Positions 1 through 8,229 of a DNA stretch of 64,000 nt are shown one piece after another. The DNA lies in NCBI RefSeq assembly GCF_900199545.1, contig NZ_LT962670.1, positions 474,434-538,433 on the forward strand, written 5' to 3'. The stretch comes from Raoultibacter massiliensis (GTDB lineage Bacteria; Actinomycetota; Coriobacteriia; Coriobacteriales; Eggerthellaceae). The notes beneath the pieces were generated by a model, which saw only the letters and a program-made list of their open reading frames with translations, made no database searches and was not told the DNA's origin. Position numbers and translations under genes: made by a program. Position 1 is the stretch's first letter. The number at the start of each line of letters is the position of its first letter.

Positions 1-174
1 TACATGCCGGTTCCGACCGATCAGTGCGATCTGTGCGCCGAACGCACCGAGATGGGGAAACTGCCCACGTGCGTATCTCACTGCCAAGCGAAATGCATGG
101 AATACGGGACGCTGGAGGAGCTTTCCGCCAAGCTGGCTGAGAAGCCGAAGCAGGCGGTATTCGCTCTCGACTAA
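1..174 (+). CDS. C-terminal part of a 4Fe-4S electron-transfer subunit (partial)
   Basis: The reading frame is open from the first base and ends at TAA 172-174, giving the last 57 residues. It holds a CDLC pair, then a cysteine after PT, then CVSHC and a further Cys, the pattern that closes a four-cluster ferredoxin subunit of the DmsB/NrfC/HycB kind. Such subunits pass electrons between a molybdopterin catalytic subunit and a membrane or soluble partner, so a molybdoenzyme gene probably lies to the left, outside the window. The tail after the cysteines is a short charged helix. The exact enzyme cannot be told from this fragment. Confidence 0.75.
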   Translation, partial: YMPVPTDQCDLCAERTEMGKLPTCVSHCQAKCMEYGTLEELSAKLAEKPKQAVFALD

Positions 175-241
175 GCTTTAGTGAGGCGGGTGCTGCATTT
201 CCCGAAGGGATGCGGTGCCCGCCGTTGCGAAAGGAAACACG

Positions 242-976
242 ATGGACACCATGGTTTTGGTGGTAGCGGCGATAGCGGTCTGCGTCGTGATAGAGATGAT
301 AGGATTTCGAGCCTACAAGCGTCACAAGGCTAAAAAGGAATCCCAGTTCACGAAAGAGCATCTTGCGGAAGTCTACGATGATCTGCAGGCTGCGCGCGCA
401 TTTTGCCTGGCGGCCAGACGTCAGTACAAAGAGCTTGCAGCGTATGCCCGCGCGAATCATCGCATGCGCGACGCCGCCGTTCTCGAAGCCATGGAAGAGG
501 GGGAGAAATCCCATTTGTCCGAAATAGAAAGCTTCCGAGAGCGGTTGCATGCCGAATCGATCGATCCCGCAATCATGCAGGTTGCGGGATCGTCGCTTGA
601 CGATGCGCTGCGTTCCTTCGCCAAGAAGATAGACGAGTGGGCAACGGAGACGTGCTCCAATTTTTCGGCGCGTGCCCGCTTGCGCGGATACGGCGATATC
701 GCACGCATGTACAAGCGCATGCAAGAGGTCGAGAGCCTCTACGCGGGTATCTGCCTCGACATCGCCGAGGGCGTGGATGACGGGTTAAACGATCTGTCCC
801 GATGCCCTACCTGTGGAACCATCGTGACGGGAAGACGTCCTGCTTTTTGCACCGTCTGCACGCAGCCGGGCTTCGAGTTCGTCGCCGTGCCTCCATCGGA
901 GGATGAGGGGGATGCTTCGGGCAAGCAGGAAGACCTTTCGGCAAAAGCGGTCGGCTGCGCATCGGCGTCTGAATAG
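242..976 (+). CDS. Membrane-anchored rubrerythrin-like protein with C-terminal zinc ribbon
   Basis: This is a 244-residue protein. The ATG at 242 is preferred over one at 215 because GAAAGGA lies just before it and the protein then begins directly with a hydrophobic segment (residues 4-22) that should anchor it in the membrane. The middle (about 30-185) is helical and resembles the ferritin-like part of rubrerythrins: an EEGEKSH stretch matches the usual ExxH iron-binding helix. The C-terminus has a CPTC and CTVC pair (about 187-206), like the rubredoxin/zinc-ribbon end of the family. At least the first helix lacks the expected glutamate, so the diiron site is probably incomplete. A peroxide-related or structural role is possible; function is not established by the sequence. 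Confidence 0.6.
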   Translation: MDTMVLVVAAIAVCVVIEMIGFRAYKRHKAKKESQFTKEHLAEVYDDLQAARAFCLAARRQYKELAAYARANHRMRDAAVLEAMEEGEKSHLSEIESFRERLHAESIDPAIMQVAGSSLDDALRSFAKKIDEWATETCSNFSARARLRGYGDIARMYKRMQEVESLYAGICLDIAEGVDDGLNDLSRCPTCGTIVTGRRPAFCTVCTQPGFEFVAVPPSEDEGDASGKQEDLSAKAVGCASASE

Positions 977-992
977 CAGTTCGATTCGAAGG

Positions 993-1017
993 GAAGGCGG
1001 ACAACCCGCCTTCTTTT
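993..1017 (+). terminator. Rho-independent terminator after the rubrerythrin-like gene
   Basis: GAAGGCGG (993-1000) pairs with CCGCCTTC (1006-1013) over a 5-base loop, followed by TTTT. It lies 17 bases past the stop codon at 976. Confidence 0.75.
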
Positions 1018-1285
1018 CGTATTCTGGGGCCGTTCTCCCCTCTTTCCCGCTGTTCGGCTGATGCGCGAAGGCGGGCTCGTTTCGGCTTTTGCCGGTTGCC
1101 TTCTGAGGAGGCCCGATCCATGGATGCCGTTCAATTCGAGGATGTTGTCCAATTCGAGCGGGTTGCCCAGCCTGGGATGTTGTCCTGTGCGGTGCTCTTT
1201 CGGGTTGGATCATCCATCGTATCGCATCGTATCGTCCTGGCTATTGCACCCAGCGGGTTGCGCGCTAAGGCCGGGCGTGCTCTTA

Positions 1286-1330
1286 GCCCGAAAGAAGCGA
1301 CCCCGGACATTCAGGAAAGTCCGGGGTCGC
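1286..1330 (-). terminator. Terminator of the minus-strand DASS transporter
   Basis: A perfect 12-bp stem (1297-1308 with 1319-1330, GCGACCCCGGAC) with a 10-base loop lies 28 bases past the stop codon of the transporter. On the minus strand it is followed by TTCTTTCGGG, a moderate U-rich tail. Confidence 0.75.
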
Positions 1331-1358
1331 GCTGTTCGTCGGGCTGTGCGGCTTGCGG

Positions 1359-2795
1359 TTAGTAGCCCAGCATGCTCACGATCGGAGCGAGGATGGTCGC
1401 ATGGAGAACGACCATCGCGATGGTGGGGATAATGCCGGCCTTGAAGAAATCGGCCATCTTCCACTGGTTGTACTTGAAGGTCATCATGTTGTTGCTGTCC
1501 ACGCCGAGCAAGAACGTGCTGTTCGCGTTGAAGGCGATGATGACGGCGAACACTGCTGCGGATACGCCCATGCTCGGGCCCATCGCTGCAAGCGGAATGA
1601 GGCTGATGGCGATCAGCGCCGGTCCTACGGGAATGATGAGGCGCATGAGCGGCAAGGCGATGGCGGTTGCCGCAACCACTGCGAAGGCGCTCACGGCGAG
1701 CTTTCCAACGGTTGCGCCGAACAGCCAGCTTGCAGCGCCCTGTTCTTTGATGCCGCCTGCGATCGATTGGACGCAGCCGATCAGAAGCACGATACTCCAC
1801 TGGACGCTTGCGATGTACTCTTTCCAGTTGAGGACGTCGATGCCGGGGAGGAAGAACACGGCGAGGCCTGCAACGGCGATGGCGGTGGCATCCCAGCCGG
1901 TCCAGTTGCTTGCAATCCATGCCACAATCATGGCAAGCAGGATGACGAGAACCTTCTTGTCGAATCCATCGAGCTTGCCGATGGAAGCGCCGTTCTTCTC
2001 GATGGCCATCATGGTCGCTTCGGAAATGCGGTCGGTTTTGAAGATGAGCGAAACCGACAGCCAGCTGACGATCAGGACGATGATTGCGATCGGGGCGCAG
2101 ATGATGATCCAGTCGAGGAACGAGATGGTGAACCCGGCGTTGGCGGCCAGCATGTTGAGCGTCATGATGTTAAGAGCAGACCCTGCGGGCGTGATCATGC
2201 CGCCCATGATCGACGCGTAGGCGATACCGATCATGAGTGCCTTGCCGAGGTTCGCGGCGTGTTTCGCATCGCCGTTCTGCTTCTCGAGATCGATGATGCT
2301 CGACATGGCGATGCCGGCGAAGAGCGCCGTGCAGGGCAGGTTGGAGACAAACGCAGAAACGACGGCTGTGGCGAGCATGAATGCGAGCACGGTCGTTTTT
2401 GCATTGCCCTTCGTGAGGTGCATGAGCGCGAAGACGATCTTCGTCGGTATCTTCGTCTTGAGGAGCGCCGAAGTGATGCCGAACGACGCGAGGATGAAGA
2501 AGATGACGTTGCTGATGAAGTTGGCCCAGACGCCCGGGGTGCCGTTGTAGGCGAATATTCCAAATCCGGGCATAAGGCACATCAGGGCGAGGCCCGATAT
2601 TGCCATCGGTATGGGCTCGGTGACCCACAGCACGATGCCGGCGACCATGATTGCGATGGCCATCTTCCCCTCGTAGGTCAATCCCTCCGGAACGGGAAGG
2701 AAGTGCGCGATGATAAGGATCACGATTGCGACGCCTATCAAAGCGAGGCGCTTGCCGAGCGATTTTTCTTGCGTGTTTTGTTTTGTTGCAGCCAT
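1359..2795 (-). CDS. DASS-family (SLC13) dicarboxylate/anion transporter
   Basis: A 478-residue integral membrane protein of the divalent anion:Na+ symporter (DASS/SLC13) family, which moves succinate, citrate, tartrate or similar acids. It has about eleven hydrophobic segments, the N-terminal WVTEPIP motif near the second helix, the SNLPCTALF segment corresponding to the first Na+/substrate hairpin, and a second NANSTF hairpin near the C-terminus. The ATG at 2795 is chosen because AAGGGGG lies 12 bases upstream; a TTG at 2807 touches the Shine-Dalgarno and is unlikely. It is closely similar along its length to the divergent transporter at 3514, so the two are paralogues. The substrate cannot be assigned; the neighbouring LuxR regulator and reductases in this kind of genome suggest a respiratory substrate or product such as a dicarboxylate. 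Confidence 0.85.
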   Translation of the reverse strand: MAATKQNTQEKSLGKRLALIGVAIVILIIAHFLPVPEGLTYEGKMAIAIMVAGIVLWVTEPIPMAISGLALMCLMPGFGIFAYNGTPGVWANFISNVIFFILASFGITSALLKTKIPTKIVFALMHLTKGNAKTTVLAFMLATAVVSAFVSNLPCTALFAGIAMSSIIDLEKQNGDAKHAANLGKALMIGIAYASIMGGMITPAGSALNIMTLNMLAANAGFTISFLDWIIICAPIAIIVLIVSWLSVSLIFKTDRISEATMMAIEKNGASIGKLDGFDKKVLVILLAMIVAWIASNWTGWDATAIAVAGLAVFFLPGIDVLNWKEYIASVQWSIVLLIGCVQSIAGGIKEQGAASWLFGATVGKLAVSAFAVVAATAIALPLMRLIIPVGPALIAISLIPLAAMGPSMGVSAAVFAVIIAFNANSTFLLGVDSNNMMTFKYNQWKMADFFKAGIIPTIAMVVLHATILAPIVSMLGY

Positions 2796-3002
2796 GTGAT
2801 CGATCAACCCCCTTAATAGATTAGTACACGGACACTGCTTGCACTGCGGCTACCCGTCCCCTTTCTCGCACGCCGCCGCAATGGCGCATTCTTGATGCAT
2901 CTACTTTCCGTGTTTTCGCCCTCGAGTGAATCCGCTTATTCTCACTAAAACGTACGACGATCATCAAAAAATGCGCCTGATAGCTCGAAGCGAGATAAAT
3001 CC

Positions 3003-3016
3003 TACTCTCGGTAGTA
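3003..3016. promoter_or_regulatory. Possible operator, degenerate GGTAGTA palindrome
   Basis: TACT-CTC-GGTAGTA has the same right arm and spacer type as the perfect palindrome at 3316-3332 but a shortened left arm. Two copies in one intergenic region between co-oriented targets hint at a regulator site. Confidence 0.3.
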
Positions 3017-3315
3017 CGGTTTTCGGAGCGGATTTTGCAGGAGCGAGATTCGCGCTTGGGGCTGCCTTTCTTGTTCAGATCCGTTCCGCTTGGCCTCCGT
3101 TCGCCCGGTTCTTGGCAGAGCTGGTTTTGCCATTCGGTTCCGATGCGTTTCGAAGTCGATCCGCGCCCGTTCGATGCATGGTGCCGATTGATTGGGAATA
3201 TGATATATTGTGCGACTCGGTGGCGTGGGGGTTCGGCGAGTGCTTTGATGGGAGAAGATGGGTGCGCTCGTGCGCATGTGAGGCTTTTAGCGCACTGTTT
3301 GCACAGGTCATTGCT

Positions 3316-3332
3316 TACTACCTTCGGTAGTA
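3316..3332. promoter_or_regulatory. Possible operator, perfect 7-bp palindrome
   Basis: TACTACC-TTC-GGTAGTA, seven-base arms around three bases. LuxR-type DNA-binding domains bind short palindromes of this sort, and a LuxR-type gene lies two genes away (5068-6483). The link is inferred; the hairpin could also act in RNA. Confidence 0.35.
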
Positions 3333-3513
3333 TCCCCGTGTTTTCCCGCGATGGTACTCATTTTGCGATGGAGCAGGAGGTGTTTTCCGTTTCCAAGCCT
3401 GATTCGTCGCCGACCGCTCGCGGGTATCGTTTCCTTCGGAAAGCCTTGGCATAAGTTCTCTTTGTCCAGAGCCGTTCACGTGTTGCACGACGAGTAGGGA
3501 GGATCGATCTGCA

Positions 3514-4938
3514 ATGAAGGAAAAACGTTATGCGGCAGATGGTGGGTCTTCGGTTGCGAAGCGGACGCTTTGCATCGGCATCGCGGTAGTTCTCATTCTC
3601 GCGGCATGGCTCGGTCCTACTCCCGAGGGGTTGGGCGAGGCGGGGAAGATGTCGCTTGCGCTTATGGTGGCGGGCATTTTCCTGTGGGTAACCGAACCGG
3701 TGCCCGTGGCCATTTCGGGCTTGGTCATCATGATCCTCATGCCGGCATTCGGCATTCTCGAATACAACGCCGGGGTATGGGCGGGGTTTGTCAGCAGCGT
3801 CATCTTCTTCATCATGGCATCGTTCGGCATCACGGCAGCGCTTCTCAAGACGAAGGTGCCGACGAAGATCGTCTTCGCGCTCATGCGGTTGACGAAGGGC
3901 AATTCCCGAGCGACGGTGCTCGCATTCATGGTGGCTGCCGCAATCCTGTCGTTCTTCATTTCCGATCTGCCCTGCACGGCGCTGTTCGCCGGCATCGCGG
4001 TGAGCAGCATCCTTGAGATCGAGGGGTGCGAGAAGGGCTCGTCCAAACTCGGCAAAGCGCTCATGATCGGAATCACGTACGCATCGGTGGTCGGCGGGCA
4101 GGCCATTCCGTCGGGCAGCGCGATGAACATCATGGCCATGAACGTGCTCGAGGCTAATACCGGCATTGCGATCTCGTTTCTCGATTGGACGCTCATCTGC
4201 ATGCCCATCGCCCTTGTCTTGTTGGTCGTATGCTGGTTCTCGGTGACGCTTGTGTTCAAGCCCGAGCCGATTTCCGAGAAGACGATCGCCTGCATCGAGA
4301 AAAAGGGTAAAGAGGTGGGGAGGTTCGAGGCGATCGATTGGAAGGTGCTTGCCGTTATGGCCGTCGTCTTCAGCCTGTGGATTGCAAGCAACTGGACGGG
4401 CTGGGATGCCACCGCCATCGCCGTGCTCGCCCTCATCCTCTTCTTCGTACCGGGAATCGACGTTCTCGATTGGCGGGAGTACGTGGCCGCCGTTTCGTGG
4501 AACATCGTGCTTCTGATCGGCTGCGTGCAGTCGATTTCCGGCGGCGTGAAGGAGCAGGGTGCGGCGAGCTGGCTGTTCGGTTCCACCGTCGGCAAGGTTG
4601 CGCTCAGCGGGACTGCCATCGTCGCCGCGTCGGCGGCGTTGCTTCCGCTGCTGCGCCTCGTCATCCCCGTGGGGCCGGCGTTCATCGCGATCAGCCTCAT
4701 CCCGCTGTGCACCATAGCCGGCGCGATCGGCGTGAGCCCCGTCGTATTCGCCGTCATCGTTGCGGTGAACGCATCGACGACGTTTCTCATGGGCGTCGAC
4801 GGAAACAACATGCTCTCGTACCGATACGGCTATTGGAAGATGGTCGACTTCTTCAAGGCCGGGGTCATTCCGACCGTTGCCATGGTTGCCCTGCACGCAA
4901 CGGTGCTTATGCCGCTGGTGGCTTTGGCGGGATACTAG
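3514..4938 (+). CDS. DASS-family (SLC13) dicarboxylate/anion transporter, paralogue
   Basis: A 474-residue membrane protein with the same organisation as the minus-strand transporter at 1359-2795: WVTEPVPVAISG, SDLPCTALF hairpin, PSGSAMNIM, WNIVLLIGCVQS and the NASTTFLMGVDGNN hairpin. ATG 3514 follows AGGGAGG by 9 bases. The N-terminus has about 15 more hydrophilic residues than the core family. It is the nearer of the two transporters to the LuxR regulator at 5068, convergent with it. Substrate is unknown; the divergence between the two copies is greatest in loops, so they may take related acids or differ in regulation. Confidence 0.85.
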   Translation: MKEKRYAADGGSSVAKRTLCIGIAVVLILAAWLGPTPEGLGEAGKMSLALMVAGIFLWVTEPVPVAISGLVIMILMPAFGILEYNAGVWAGFVSSVIFFIMASFGITAALLKTKVPTKIVFALMRLTKGNSRATVLAFMVAAAILSFFISDLPCTALFAGIAVSSILEIEGCEKGSSKLGKALMIGITYASVVGGQAIPSGSAMNIMAMNVLEANTGIAISFLDWTLICMPIALVLLVVCWFSVTLVFKPEPISEKTIACIEKKGKEVGRFEAIDWKVLAVMAVVFSLWIASNWTGWDATAIAVLALILFFVPGIDVLDWREYVAAVSWNIVLLIGCVQSISGGVKEQGAASWLFGSTVGKVALSGTAIVAASAALLPLLRLVIPVGPAFIAISLIPLCTIAGAIGVSPVVFAVIVAVNASTTFLMGVDGNNMLSYRYGYWKMVDFFKAGVIPTVAMVALHATVLMPLVALAGY

Positions 4939-5006
4939 GGTCGTTTCGGTTGCGGCACCCTGCAGCGTAGGCAGGCACCGCTCGCCGCGCTTCAGCGGGG
5001 CATTGC

Positions 5007-5052
5007 GAGGCCCTCGCATCGGGCATGCTGCCTCTGATGCGAGGGCCTCTTT
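5007..5052. terminator. Terminator between convergent genes
   Basis: A perfect 14-bp stem (5007-5020 with 5036-5049) with a 15-base loop, followed by TTTG on plus. It can serve the transporter on plus and the LuxR gene on minus. Confidence 0.8.
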
Positions 5053-5067
5053 GTCCTTGGACCGTTT

Positions 5068-6483
5068 CTAGCGAAATACGACTTCGGTGGAATCGACGAT
5101 GGTGATGAGCTCCTGTTGGGAATTGACGCCCATCTTCTGATAGATGTGGTACACGTGAGTTTTGGCGGTGTATGCGGAAATATTCAATTGTTCGCTGATG
5201 AACTGGGCGTTGCGTCCTTTGGCGAGGAACGAGAGTATCTCGGTTTCTCGATTGGACAGGCCGTATTCTTCGGCTGCCTTCGTGCATCGCTGCTTGAAAT
5301 GCCCACCTTCGGCGATTTCGTTGTCGAAGCTCTTATCGGCAAATGCGTTGTCTTTGAACGGGACGAACGCCGCAAGTATTGCCAAGGCCAAAACAAGTCC
5401 GAGGCCTACAAAGGGAGCGAAATCGAACAGGGCGGCATCGGCGCCTTGGATCGCAAGGCATGCAGCCCAGCTGATAGCCATGCCGAGCGGCAGCACGAGT
5501 TGTCCGCGGGCGATGCGCCAAAACGGCGAAGGTTGGCCGCTTGCGAACCCGACGAGAGCCGCAAGGTTCGCGAAGTCGAAGTAGATGTAAGAACCCAGTA
5601 GAAAGAGGCAGCATGGCGTTTGAAACGACTCGTCGAGAAAGGCGAGGCCGAGAAACCCTATCGCGACGAACAGGAGCGTGAGTTTTTCGGCGATTCCGAA
5701 GGGAATGTAGCGCTTGATGAGCGTCGTGCAACCCATCTGCACCAATCCTCCGATGGCAATGGCGAGCGCCGCAAGGGCCGGCTCGAGGCTTTCGATGTTG
5801 TAGGAGAGGTGGTAGATTGCGAATCCGAACAGAGCGCCGAAGACCGCAACGGTGAATCCGGTGAGAGGGAAGAGCTTGGTCTGTTCGACAGGTTGCTCGG
5901 GCATTTTCCCGCTGCCCGCAATGTGCGCGCGCAGGTATGCGAACGTGCCTAGCGAGCAGATGGGAAGCAGCAGCAAGGCGGCTTCGCCGTAGGGCGATGC
6001 AAGGTTGCAGGAAAACAGGTAGATGATGGCTCCGAGAACGGCACCCGATGCGAGGAATGCGCCGACATCCTTTTGCCAGGCGACCATGAACACCTTGGGC
6101 CATTCGAGAAAAATAAGGGAAAACCCGCCGCCCGCAAGAGCCCAAACGGCGATATCGAACCCCACGGGAGCCGATCCTGGGCTGGCGATGAGGTTCAGTA
6201 CGCCCAGTGGGAGCGTAAGGGCAAGAGCGATGAGCGGTATCGGGTCGGGGCTATGCCGATCGAACAGGTTTCGCTTGAGGTAGGCGAGCATCATGACGGC
6301 GAGCATGCCGATGAGAAATGCCAGCTTGACCGCCATGGACGCTTCGAGTCCGAGGTGCTGCGCGGTGCCTGGGCCGAACATGAGCAGGTAAAACCAAGCC
6401 CAGAAGAACGCAAACCCGACTGAAGCCATGGGGAGCATCGTTCTGACATGTGCCTTTTTGAGATTCAAGTCAATCAATGGCAT
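5068..6483 (-). CDS. Membrane-bound LuxR-family regulator (about 12 TM segments plus HTH)
   Basis: A 471-residue protein with two parts. Residues about 15-385 are a run of roughly a dozen hydrophobic helices arranged like an MFS transporter; residues 405-471 are a LuxR/GerE helix-turn-helix with the standard LSNRETEIL and AYTAKTHVYHIYQKMG signatures. Such proteins are thought to sense a small molecule through the membrane half and bind DNA directly from the membrane. It lies beside two DASS transporter genes, its most likely targets. A good TATAAT (6529-6524 on minus) lies about 40 bases upstream of the start. Three more proteins of the same architecture occur in this window, each beside a flavoprotein. 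Ligand unknown. Confidence 0.8.
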   Translation of the reverse strand: MPLIDLNLKKAHVRTMLPMASVGFAFFWAWFYLLMFGPGTAQHLGLEASMAVKLAFLIGMLAVMMLAYLKRNLFDRHSPDPIPLIALALTLPLGVLNLIASPGSAPVGFDIAVWALAGGGFSLIFLEWPKVFMVAWQKDVGAFLASGAVLGAIIYLFSCNLASPYGEAALLLLPICSLGTFAYLRAHIAGSGKMPEQPVEQTKLFPLTGFTVAVFGALFGFAIYHLSYNIESLEPALAALAIAIGGLVQMGCTTLIKRYIPFGIAEKLTLLFVAIGFLGLAFLDESFQTPCCLFLLGSYIYFDFANLAALVGFASGQPSPFWRIARGQLVLPLGMAISWAACLAIQGADAALFDFAPFVGLGLVLALAILAAFVPFKDNAFADKSFDNEIAEGGHFKQRCTKAAEEYGLSNRETEILSFLAKGRNAQFISEQLNISAYTAKTHVYHIYQKMGVNSQQELITIVDSTEVVFR

Positions 6484-6523
6484 AAGCTTCTCGCGTATCA
6501 GATAGTGGGGATCGTCATTGATG

Positions 6524-6529
6524 ATTATA
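6524..6529 (-). promoter_or_regulatory. Likely -10 element of the LuxR gene
   Basis: TATAAT on the minus strand, 40 bases before the ATG at 6483. A TCGACA lies upstream at a long 19-base spacing, so the -35 is weak. Confidence 0.45.
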
Positions 6530-6651
6530 GCCGATTGCCATCATGTGTTGTCGAGCTATCGAAGCCTGGGCACATCGGCCGGAAGACCCTCTGTGCCCAG
6601 GGGATGATGCGAACCAAAAAGATAGTTTGAACAGCAGATCTACAATTTCAT

Positions 6652-6882
6652 CTACTGCTTCGGGGGAGCGGCGGGAGCTTGGGGAGCCCCAGGAGCTTTG
6701 GGTGCCCCTGGGGCAGCGGGTGCTGCTCCCGGTGCACCTGGAGCACCGGGCATGCCGGGCATAGCGGGACCCGAAGGGAGCTCTGCGCCGCATTCGGGGC
6801 ATGTCGTGGTTCCCGCGGGGCAGGTTGCTCCGCATTTCGGGCAGGTCGCATCAAGGGATACTGCAGCTGGTCTGAAGCACAT
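6652..6882 (-). CDS. Small MCFRP zinc-ribbon protein with Gly/Ala/Pro tail
   Basis: A 76-residue protein starting at the ATG at 6882, which has AAGGAG six bases upstream; a longer frame to 6954 has no such site. It begins MCFRPA, then has a CPKCGATCPAG...CPECG zinc ribbon (residues about 14-33), then a low-complexity tail built from PGAPGAPGAA-like triplets to the end. Small proteins with this MCFRP start, zinc ribbon and proline-rich end are, as far as I recall, widespread in gut Firmicutes and Coriobacteria without a known function. It is a single gene between a LuxR regulator and a two-component system. The proline/alanine tail suggests an extended, protein-binding or surface-exposed segment, but there is no signal peptide. 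Confidence 0.7.
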   Translation of the reverse strand: MCFRPAAVSLDATCPKCGATCPAGTTTCPECGAELPSGPAMPGMPGAPGAPGAAPAAPGAPKAPGAPQAPAAPPKQ

Positions 6883-7167
6883 GGTTTTCTCCTTGCATCG
6901 GTGACTGACGGATTGCTTCGATGCTAGGTGCTTTGCCGCGTTCCCGAAACGCAAGGAAAGAGGTATTCGTTCTGCACGGGATACGAATGTGGGTAGTATG
7001 AGGGGGTAAGCAAGGTATCACTCTGGGAATATGAATGATTTGAAATGGGAAAACGCAACTACTCCGACGCCTGTCTTCCGCCGTTGGATCTGGCTGCCTC
7101 GCAGAATGCCTTGAACAGCGCGCCGTCGTGTTCGGTGCGGGTTGTCGTGATGCCGATTATCATGGCG
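6883..7167. other. Intergenic, nothing recognised
   Basis: 285 bases between two minus-strand genes. It should contain the promoter of the zinc-ribbon gene and the 3' end of the kinase transcript; I see no clear terminator and no gene. Confidence 0.4.
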
Positions 7168-8154
7168 CTACGATACGGCGATCGAGGGAATGGCGACGAT
7201 GAAGCAGGCGCCGCCATCGGGCAGGTTGAGCGCTTCGACGGTGCCGTCGTGCGCCTCGACGACCGATTTGACGATGGCGAGGCCGAGGCCCGTGCCGCCC
7301 GTGCCTCGACTGCGCGACGTATCGGCGCGGTAAAAGCGGTCGAACAGACGCTTCGGATCCACATCGCCGAACCCGGCGCCGTCGTCTTTGACGGCGATCA
7401 CGGAATTGCCGCGTAGGCCGAACAGCTCTATGGTGATGTGTCCGCCCGGCTCGATGAAGCGACTCGCGTTCTCCACGAGGTTTGAAAGCACCTGTTTGAG
7501 CCGATCGGGGTTGCCGAGCACATCGGGTGCTTCGCCGATTATCTCGGTGATCGCGCCCCTGTCGCGCAAGATGGGATCGAGCGCATCGAACACTTCTCGC
7601 GACAGCATTTTGAGATCGACGCGTTGCAGCTCGTAGCGCACGCTGTCATCCTCGATGAGCTGCAGGGTGAGCAGGTCGTTTGAGAGACGGCCGAGCCGCT
7701 CGCTCTCGTCGATGATGATCTTGCAGAATTTGTCGTGCAGTTCGGGCGGCAGATCGGGGTCGAGCAGCATTTCGGCATTGCCGTGGATGGCGGTCAGCGG
7801 CGTGCGCAGCTCGTGGGCGACATCGCTGATGAATTCGGCTTGGCGTCGTTCCCGGATGGCGAGATCGGACTGCTGAACGAGCGCTTTTCCGGCAAGCTCC
7901 CCGAAATTTTCGGCGAGGCAGTCCGCCTCGTGCAGGCGTCCGTCGGGGACTATGCGCACGTTCGTGCTGCCCGAACAGAACGCCTTGACCTCTGCGCAGA
8001 GTATACGCAAAGGCTCGGAGAGGAAGTGCCCGATGAGCAAGCTGATGACGAAGGTGATGCAGGCGGCGGGCAGCAGCAAGACGAATGCCTTGGCGGGCGC
8101 ATCGAAAGCGATGACGCAAACCAGCACGACGATCGTGCAGGCCAGAAGCGTCAA
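7168..8154 (-). CDS. Sensor histidine kinase (start uncertain)
   Basis: The partner of the response regulator at 8230-8925. The frame from a TTG at 8154 gives 328 residues: rest of a first membrane helix, a second helix (about 20-44), a HAMP-like linker, the HisKA box VAHELRTPLTAIHGN (His about 115) and an HATPase domain with N, G1 and G2 boxes ending in GTGLGLAIV. The TTG has no ribosome binding site and would cut the first membrane helix short. The frame is open upstream through RLAIKRLQTYFSLLS to the regulator's TAG, with no ATG, GTG or better TTG. An ATC at 8196 has AAGG six bases upstream and would restore a natural N-terminus. Extracellular loop is very short, so the input is probably sensed in or at the membrane. 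Confidence 0.8.
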   Translation of the reverse strand: MTLLACTIVVLVCVIAFDAPAKAFVLLLPAACITFVISLLIGHFLSEPLRILCAEVKAFCSGSTNVRIVPDGRLHEADCLAENFGELAGKALVQQSDLAIRERRQAEFISDVAHELRTPLTAIHGNAEMLLDPDLPPELHDKFCKIIIDESERLGRLSNDLLTLQLIEDDSVRYELQRVDLKMLSREVFDALDPILRDRGAITEIIGEAPDVLGNPDRLKQVLSNLVENASRFIEPGGHITIELFGLRGNSVIAVKDDGAGFGDVDPKRLFDRFYRADTSRSRGTGGTGLGLAIVKSVVEAHDGTVEALNLPDGGACFIVAIPSIAVS

Positions 8155-8229
8155 CAGCGTCGAAAGGAGCGAAAAATATGTCTGCAGCCGTTTGATGGCG
8201 AGCCTTGACGCAGCGTCGGGCTCGGGCGG

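Larger units (their letters stand above)
977..1358. other. Intergenic region between convergent genes
   Basis: This 382-base gap holds a terminator for each flanking gene (993-1017 on plus, 1286-1330 on minus). The central part, about 1020-1285, shows a few loose direct repeats of the kind TTCAATTCGAG/TCCAATTCGAG near 1131-1160 but no convincing gene. Confidence 0.5.
2796..3513. other. Long divergent intergenic region between two DASS transporter genes
   Basis: About 718 bases without a convincing gene. Open frames exist here (for example 3035-3454 on plus) but their products are Arg/Ser/Cys-rich, match no family I recognise and have no good ribosome binding site. The region is somewhat more AT-rich than its surroundings and should hold promoters for both transporters. 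Two related palindromic elements with a GGTAGTA core lie at 3003-3016 and 3316-3332. Confidence 0.55.

Noticed and set aside
1353..2816. Long plus-strand open frame over the first DASS transporter
   Set aside because: His/Asp/Arg-rich shadow product; the minus strand has an obvious membrane transporter.
3035..3454. Open frame of about 139 codons in the transporter gap
   Set aside because: No recognisable motif, poor start, composition unlike other genes here.
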